From: Candidatus Gottesmanbacteria bacterium
GTDB taxonomy: Bacteria > Patescibacteriota > Microgenomatia > JACPZF01
DNA length: 17,439 nt
Reading direction: 5' to 3'
Assembly: GCA_016195615.1 (NCBI GenBank)
Contig: JACPZF010000046.1
Span: forward strand, 1 to 17,439
The position numbers and the translations under genes were made by a program. The notes beneath the pieces were generated by a model. The model saw nothing but the letters and a program-made list of their open reading frames with translations, made no database searches and was not told the DNA's origin. Numbering within the stretch: position 1 is the stretch's first letter; each line of letters opens with the position of its first letter. This document shows, piece by piece, positions 13,426-17,439 of the stretch.

Positions 13426-13474
13426 ATTATATCGAGTCTGACCAAGTCTGACTTGGCTGACTCGATTATAACAG
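13426..13474 (-). repeat. Intergenic nested palindrome with TATAAT (copy 2), upstream of rpsO
   Basis: The outer arms are the same as in the copy at 3101: ATTATATCGAGTC on the left and GACTCGATTATAACA on the right. Between them lies an extra 19-base block that is itself a palindrome (CCAAGTC-T-GACTTGG). The whole can fold into one long hairpin with a single bulge. On the minus strand TATAAT lies at 13431-13426, directly at the foot of the hairpin and about 65 bases before the rpsO start. Confidence 0.75.
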
Positions 13475-13500
13475 TGATTACTAATATTGGCAAGATGGAT

Positions 13501-14388
13501 TTAAGCCGTACTTGTTCCGCGGTAAATCTTTGGCTGTAGCCAATCCGGCGAAGGAACACTCTCGGCCGCTTGGTCTTTGTCAGAGTCTTTTTTCACCGTT
13601 TGGTTAGGAATAACGGTGGTTTTAGTATCGCTCATTTTCTTTTTAATAAGAAGTCTTACTCCGCCGTTTTTTAAGCACCACGCCGCGATTTCTAGGACTT
13701 CTGGCTTCAAATTGTCGCCAGAAAGATTAGCCGTCGTCACATCGATTCCGGTTAAAATATTGGTCACGACGTCTTGATCAATGGTAAGTCCCGTTTCCAT
13801 GATAAGCGCCCCAATTAATTCGGAAATACTGGAAGCAGTTGGAGAAACAAGATTTATCTTTCCGTAATTTTCATTAGAAATGTTCTTATCTATATTAATT
13901 ATGTCCACTTTTGAAAACATTTCTTGTTCTTGAGTATATAAATTATTCAATGCTGAAAATTTATCTATCCCAACGAGAAAAATTAAATCTGCTGTTATGC
14001 CAGACTTGCGGAAATCGATTTTATCGGCGGTAATATCGTAGTTGCTATTTTCTCTTGGTTGAATGATGAGGTTAAAACGTTTGTTTTCAATATTATAAGA
14101 GACTTTTTCAATTGCTCCGTCGCTATAATCCCAAGAGATAATGATATTTTTGCCGCCAAAATCCTTTTTTACTTCGTCAACACCGATGAGATCGGACATT
14201 TCCACGGTCAAATCCGCCGGATAGATCATACTGGCTGATTTACGGGAGTTTTTTAGAGATAAATAAAGGGCTAAGGCTCCAGCGAGAGAATCTAAGGAAG
14301 TATTTTCTTTAGTAAGAATAACTATATTTTGGGCATTGGTGAGGCTGGATTTTATTTGTGAGATCTCACTGCTAAAGTCAGACAACAT
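13501..14388 (-). CDS. Degenerate DHH-fold (NrnA-like) protein, probably catalytically inactive
   Basis: 295 aa from the ATG at 14388. The fold is that of the DHH phosphoesterases: an N-terminal strand followed by a helix with ALALYLSL (38-45), and a later IINIDKNISNENYGKINLVS (163-182), which corresponds to NrnA's 'iiNIDHH.sN..yG..n.v', followed by SSISELIGALI. The signature residues are gone: the first motif 'HxNPDGDA' reads TKENTSLDS, D-H-H reads D-K-N (167-169), and the later 'GIxTDTG' reads GIDVTTA. The C-terminal DHHA1 half is replaced by a short charged tail. It therefore probably binds something (nucleotide, RNA or a partner) without cleaving. In Firmicutes operons an nrnA-like gene can sit between infB/rbfA and rpsO, so this may be a decayed or repurposed descendant. 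It lies 31 bases behind infB. Confidence 0.72.
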   Translation of the reverse strand: MLSDFSSEISQIKSSLTNAQNIVILTKENTSLDSLAGALALYLSLKNSRKSASMIYPADLTVEMSDLIGVDEVKKDFGGKNIIISWDYSDGAIEKVSYNIENKRFNLIIQPRENSNYDITADKIDFRKSGITADLIFLVGIDKFSALNNLYTQEQEMFSKVDIINIDKNISNENYGKINLVSPTASSISELIGALIMETGLTIDQDVVTNILTGIDVTTANLSGDNLKPEVLEIAAWCLKNGGVRLLIKKKMSDTKTTVIPNQTVKKDSDKDQAAESVPSPDWLQPKIYRGTSTA

Positions 14389-14419
14389 AATCAAATCTAG
14401 TTATGCTCTACTTCGCTAA

Positions 14420-15928
14420 TTAGGATTGAACCGATAGTATCATATCGCCAACTTTAAAGTCAAGGTTGGGATCAATTAAAATACCGCTTTCTTCACCCAC
14501 TTCGGATTTGTTAACCTCTTCTTTGAGACGTTTGATCGTTTTAATGCGTGCCGTACCGATCTTCTCTTCGTCTCTTTCTAAACTTATAGAATCACCACGG
14601 GCAATTCTGCCTTCGATCACCTTAACGCCCGCAATTCTTTTGTTATCAAAAGGAAACTCAGCAATAATTTTGGCTCGACCAAAAACTTCGTTAATGTCGG
14701 TTTTTCCCAAGCTTTTTAAAACCTCTGTTATCTCTTCCAGAAGTTTATAAATCACATCATAAGTTTTGATTTTAACCTTCTCGAATCTTGCTACTTCCTG
14801 GGCTTTATCAGAAACCTTTACTTTAAATCCGACAATGATAGCTTTGGTAGTTTTGGCTAAAAAGACGTCAGATTCAGAAATGTCGCCATAACCTTGCGTT
14901 ATTATTTTTAAACCATCGCCAGGCAAACTTAAGGTTATCGCTTCCAAAGAATTGTAGCTATCAGCTTTTAAAACTAAACGCAGCAATGTTTCTGGTTTTG
15001 CTTCTTCGCTTTCCTCTATGTTTCTTTCGGAAACTTTTACTACCTCTTCGTCTATTTTTCTACTTCCAATTACCTCACCCACCAGAAGCGGCTTGGTAAA
15101 GCCCAAAACAATACATCCTCCCGAAGGACCAATCGTATCAACGTTTTGCCCATTATCATTAATAATCGCCCGAATCTTAGCAGTTTGTTCTTTACTAAAA
15201 ACTGTTTCACCTACTTTTAGTGTTCCTTTTTTAACAATTAAACTGGCTTCCACTCCTCTTCGTTTATCAATCCGCGAGTCAATGACCACCGCTTCCAAAT
15301 TGGCATCTTTTTCGCTTACTAAGTCTTGCATTTGGGCTAGTAAAATAATCATTTCCAAAAGTTCTTTGATGCCTTCCTGGGTTTTGGCACTAACGCCTAT
15401 AGAAACAATGTCACCCCCGAAACCTTCAACCAAAACTCCCTCTTTCGCCAGTCTTTTTTTAATAGAATCCAGGTTTCTTTCCAAATCAATTTTGGTAATA
15501 GCGACTAAAAACGGAATTTTTGTTTCTTTGATAATATTAATAGCTTCGATCGTCTGCGGTTGAACATTATCCGCGGCAGAAACTACCAGGACGGCAATAT
15601 CGGCAATGGTCGCGCCGCGAGAGCGAATTTTATTGAAAGTTTCATGTCCGGGGGTATCAATGAAGGTAATATTTTTTTTGCCATCTTTGGTGTCAACCTC
15701 GACGCTGTAGGCACCAATATTTTGCGTGATCCCGCCGATCTCTTTGGCCGCTAAATTGCTTTTTCTTATAACATCAAGCAAGGTTGTTTTTCCATGATCG
15801 ACGTGGCCCAGGATGGCAACAATGGGCGGTCGAAATGAGTTTGTATTTTTAGGTTCTTTTTTATTTTTAACCATATTTTTATGCCTTCGGACTTGTTTAG
15901 ACCATCTTTTCTTTTCATACCTTTTCAT
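14420..15928 (-). CDS. infB: Translation initiation factor IF-2, short form
   Basis: 502 aa against 700-900 in many bacteria; the long N-terminal domains are missing. The GTPase domain has GHVDHGKT (41-48), GGITQNIG (65-72, switch I Thr68), DTPGH (91-95), TKID (145-148, Thr for the usual Asn) and SAK (180-182). Domains II, III and the fMet-tRNA-binding domain IV (about 420-500) follow. IF2 brings initiator tRNA to the 30S subunit and promotes subunit joining. The start at 15928 overlaps nusA by 14 bases and has AAAGGA eight bases ahead, inside nusA. An ATG at 15874 with GAAGG before it is the alternative. The overlap suggests translational coupling with nusA. Confidence 0.95.
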   Translation of the reverse strand: MKRYEKKRWSKQVRRHKNMVKNKKEPKNTNSFRPPIVAILGHVDHGKTTLLDVIRKSNLAAKEIGGITQNIGAYSVEVDTKDGKKNITFIDTPGHETFNKIRSRGATIADIAVLVVSAADNVQPQTIEAINIIKETKIPFLVAITKIDLERNLDSIKKRLAKEGVLVEGFGGDIVSIGVSAKTQEGIKELLEMIILLAQMQDLVSEKDANLEAVVIDSRIDKRRGVEASLIVKKGTLKVGETVFSKEQTAKIRAIINDNGQNVDTIGPSGGCIVLGFTKPLLVGEVIGSRKIDEEVVKVSERNIEESEEAKPETLLRLVLKADSYNSLEAITLSLPGDGLKIITQGYGDISESDVFLAKTTKAIIVGFKVKVSDKAQEVARFEKVKIKTYDVIYKLLEEITEVLKSLGKTDINEVFGRAKIIAEFPFDNKRIAGVKVIEGRIARGDSISLERDEEKIGTARIKTIKRLKEEVNKSEVGEESGILIDPNLDFKVGDMILSVQS

Positions 15929-17042
15929 CCGTTTTGTCCTTTACGCCGACTTTCTTAACCTCTTTTTTCGCCTTTTTAGCAACAGCTTTTGTCTTGGTTT
16001 TTTTTGTCTTTTCCCTAACTTTCTTTTTCGGTTCTGGCTCTTTGGTCTCTTCTTCTACTTCGATTTTATCTTTATCTTCTTTTTCCCATTCGCTTTTTCC
16101 TTTAATATTTATTTTCCAACCCGTAAGTTTGGCGGCGAGTCTGGCATTTTGCCCTTCCTTGCCGATGGCCAAAGATAATTGTTCGTCGGGTACTAAAACC
16201 ATGGCGATTTGCTTTTTCTCGCTAAGTATTTTGACGTCAAGATCCTTAGCTGGAGATAGAGAAGCGGCAATAAATCGCGCGGAGTCATTGTTCCATTGAA
16301 TAATATCGATTTTTTCGTTATTTAACTCATTGATCACGGCTTGGACTCTAACGCCTTTTTGACCTACGCAAGAACCAACAGGATCGACGCCGCTTTGAGA
16401 TGAATAAACGGCTACTTTGGTACGATTGCCCACCTCCCGAACCGCGACTTTTATTTCTACTGCTCCCGAGGCTACCTCTGGAACTTCTCTTTTAAAAAGT
16501 CCTTTCACTAATCCTTCGTGTGCTCGTGAAACCACGACTTCTTGGCCGCGAAAGCTTTCCCTTATGCCTTCAATATAAAATACCAATCTCTGATTAATGC
16601 GATATCTCTCGCTTTGGACCTGTTCTTGGGGCGGCATCACCGCTTCCGTCTTACCGATGTCGACAAGAATGTTGGGACCGTCAAAACGCAAAATCATACC
16701 ATTTATGATCATTCCCACCTTCGTCGAATAATCCGTAATTACGGCTTGTTTTTCGGCTTCGCGGATTCTTTGCAGAATCACTTGTTTCGCTGTCTGGGCA
16801 GCAATCCTACCAAACCCGGGAGGAGTGAGATCTTTACCTTCCTGAAAGATCTTGGCCTCGCCGGTGTCGGGATTAACATCGACATTAAGAACCGCGACGT
16901 CAACACTCGCGCCGTAATCTTTTTTATAAGCAGCCAAAATAGCGGCCTTAATCGTTTCCAACACCACCTCCGGTTCAATTCCCCGTTCGCTGCAAACCTG
17001 ATTTAAGGCTAAAGCAAATTCACTTCGATGTATGGCTGGCAT
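15915..17042 (-). CDS. nusA: Transcription termination/antitermination protein NusA
   Basis: 375 aa. An N-terminal RNA-polymerase-binding domain (about 1-105) is followed by S1 (about 107-173), KH1 (about 200-265, with GSCVGQKGVR at 223-232) and KH2 (about 270-316, with LAIGKEGQNARLA at 291-303). Residues 317-375 form a Lys/Glu-rich tail (KKKVREKTKKTKTKAVAKK) in place of the acidic repeats of E. coli NusA. NusA slows RNA polymerase at hairpins and promotes termination. The usual neighbours rimP, ylxR and ylxQ are absent; upstream there is only a hairpin terminator and an IS-interrupted gene. The ATG has no Shine-Dalgarno. Confidence 0.96.
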   Translation of the reverse strand: MPAIHRSEFALALNQVCSERGIEPEVVLETIKAAILAAYKKDYGASVDVAVLNVDVNPDTGEAKIFQEGKDLTPPGFGRIAAQTAKQVILQRIREAEKQAVITDYSTKVGMIINGMILRFDGPNILVDIGKTEAVMPPQEQVQSERYRINQRLVFYIEGIRESFRGQEVVVSRAHEGLVKGLFKREVPEVASGAVEIKVAVREVGNRTKVAVYSSQSGVDPVGSCVGQKGVRVQAVINELNNEKIDIIQWNNDSARFIAASLSPAKDLDVKILSEKKQIAMVLVPDEQLSLAIGKEGQNARLAAKLTGWKINIKGKSEWEKEDKDKIEVEEETKEPEPKKKVREKTKKTKTKAVAKKAKKEVKKVGVKDKTDEKV

Positions 17043-17075
17043 AAATTAATTTTTAATTACTAATTTCTAATTTTT

Positions 17076-17103
17076 AATAAAAACGGTGGGCTTTTCCCAC
17101 CGT
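17076..17103 (-). terminator. Intrinsic terminator 40 bases upstream of nusA, possible attenuator
   Basis: Minus strand: stem ACGGTGGG/CCCACCGT (8 bp, G+C-rich) with loop AAAAG, followed by TTTTTATT. It points toward nusA. It either ends transcription coming from upstream or, if the promoter at 17125-17153 is real, lies in the nusA leader as an attenuator. Confidence 0.8.
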
Positions 17104-17124
17104 AAATACTTCTAAACCTAGCAT

Positions 17125-17153
17125 AATTTAGCATAAATGCCTGTTAATTTCAA
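17125..17153 (-). promoter_or_regulatory. Candidate nusA promoter
   Basis: Minus strand: TTGAAA (17153-17148), 17-base spacer, TAAATT (17130-17125). Transcription would begin near 17118, before the terminator hairpin. The -10 fits only four of six consensus bases. Confidence 0.35.
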
Positions 17154-17222
17154 GGCGTTAGGAAAATTATTTCATTTAAGGAAATGCGTCTGGGATTTCT
17201 TTGTGCTATTATGAAAATGTTT

Positions 17223-17333
17223 ATGAAGAAAAGATTACATTTGGTACTGGCTATTAGTATATTTATACTTCTCGTTCTTTTTGGATATAGCAGATACTTA
17301 AAGGTCATTTCAAAACTCCTAATTTCTTATTAA
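17223..17333 (+). pseudogene. N-terminal stub of a membrane or exported protein, cut by an IS element
   Basis: MKKRLHLVLAISIFILLVLF followed by GYSRYL is a classic signal peptide or signal anchor: two lysines and an arginine, then about 16 hydrophobic residues. ATGs at 17211 and 17217 are in frame, but a TATTAT box at 17207-17212 makes 17223 the more sensible start, with a very short leader. After residue 26 (about 17300) the sequence changes to what looks like the end of an insertion sequence, and the frame stops at 17331-17333 inside it. The rest of the gene would lie beyond the element, outside the window. The original function cannot be told. Confidence 0.55.
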
Positions 17334-17439
17334 GACAATAATAAGTGCCAAATAGACGAAAGCCTTGAACATGGCAGAATGATAGTCTCTTCTTAATCTA
17401 ATCCTCCAAAAGCTTTTAAGCCAGGAATTAAGCCGTTCC
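17301..17439 (-). mobile_element. Insertion sequence end with IS5-like transposase C-terminus; cut by window edge
   Basis: On the minus strand, 17438 to 17319 encodes ERLNSWLKSFWRIRLRRDYH and then SAMFKAFVYLALIIVLIRN followed by TAG. This is the C-terminal helix of IS5/DDE_Tnp_1 transposases ('ER.nsWLk.fRrlr.Ry......f.al.yla.i.i.lR'), in which the leading Glu is the third catalytic residue. The sequence after the stop (AAGGTCATTTCAAAACTCC on the plus strand from 17301) is probably the element's terminal repeat, but the other end is outside the window and the boundary is uncertain by a few bases. Confidence 0.7.

Noticed and set aside
15018..15563. 181-codon open frame on the plus strand
   Set aside because: It is antisense to infB, Ser/Leu/Ile-rich in the way reverse-complement shadows are, and has no recognisable domain.
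1..17439. CRISPR array, tRNA or rRNA genes anywhere in the window
   Set aside because: No regularly spaced repeats and no tRNA or rRNA signatures were seen on either strand.

Overview
The window looks like a fragment of a small, streamlined bacterial genome, most likely of the Candidate Phyla Radiation (Patescibacteria). This is inferred from shortened versions of universal proteins (IF2 of 502 aa, NusA with a lysine-rich tail, a Lon-type ATPase reduced to its AAA+ module), from very tight gene spacing, and from the scarcity of Shine-Dalgarno sequences. Nothing in the window fixes the exact lineage. Nearly everything is on the minus strand.

Right part (about 17.0 to 10.6 kb, transcribed leftward): nusA, infB, a DHH-fold protein that has lost its catalytic residues, rpsO, pnp and a small Mpo1/DUF962-like membrane protein. 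This is a shortened nusA-infB-...-rpsO-pnp operon of the kind found in Firmicutes. It handles transcription elongation and termination, translation initiation and RNA decay. An intrinsic-terminator hairpin lies just upstream of nusA and may be an attenuator.

Middle part (10.6 to 5.9 kb): an A+T-richer accessory stretch. It has a catalytically odd HAD-like protein, an RsmC-type methyltransferase, a GNAT acetyltransferase, a frameshifted small gene, an APH-type phosphotransferase, a HigB/HigA-like toxin-antitoxin pair, a small Cys-rich (zinc-binding type) protein, and a RelB/YafQ-like toxin-antitoxin pair whose toxin has lost its start codon. Several of these genes have a -10 box 6 bases before the ATG, which suggests leaderless mRNAs.

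Left part (5.9 to 0.3 kb): a protease-less Lon-type AAA+ ATPase, RNase J, FtsK and a RodZ-like membrane HTH protein, all on the minus strand. The order nusA-infB-rpsO-pnp ... rnj-ftsK-rodZ follows the Bacillus subtilis order (nusA-infB-rpsO-pnp ... rnjB-spoIIIE ... ymfM), so this is an ancestral block with an island inserted.

Both window edges end in transposase fragments: an integrase-core type on the left and an IS5-like type on the right, the latter interrupting a gene for a membrane or exported protein. Two families of intergenic palindromic repeats are present. One (3101 and 13426) has a shared outer palindrome that ends in TATAAT upstream of ftsK and rpsO. The other (7460 and 10533) has a 13-base constant block next to a hairpin with a compensatory base-pair change. 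These repeats, together with the Lon-ATPase/RNase J pair, are the least explained parts of the window.
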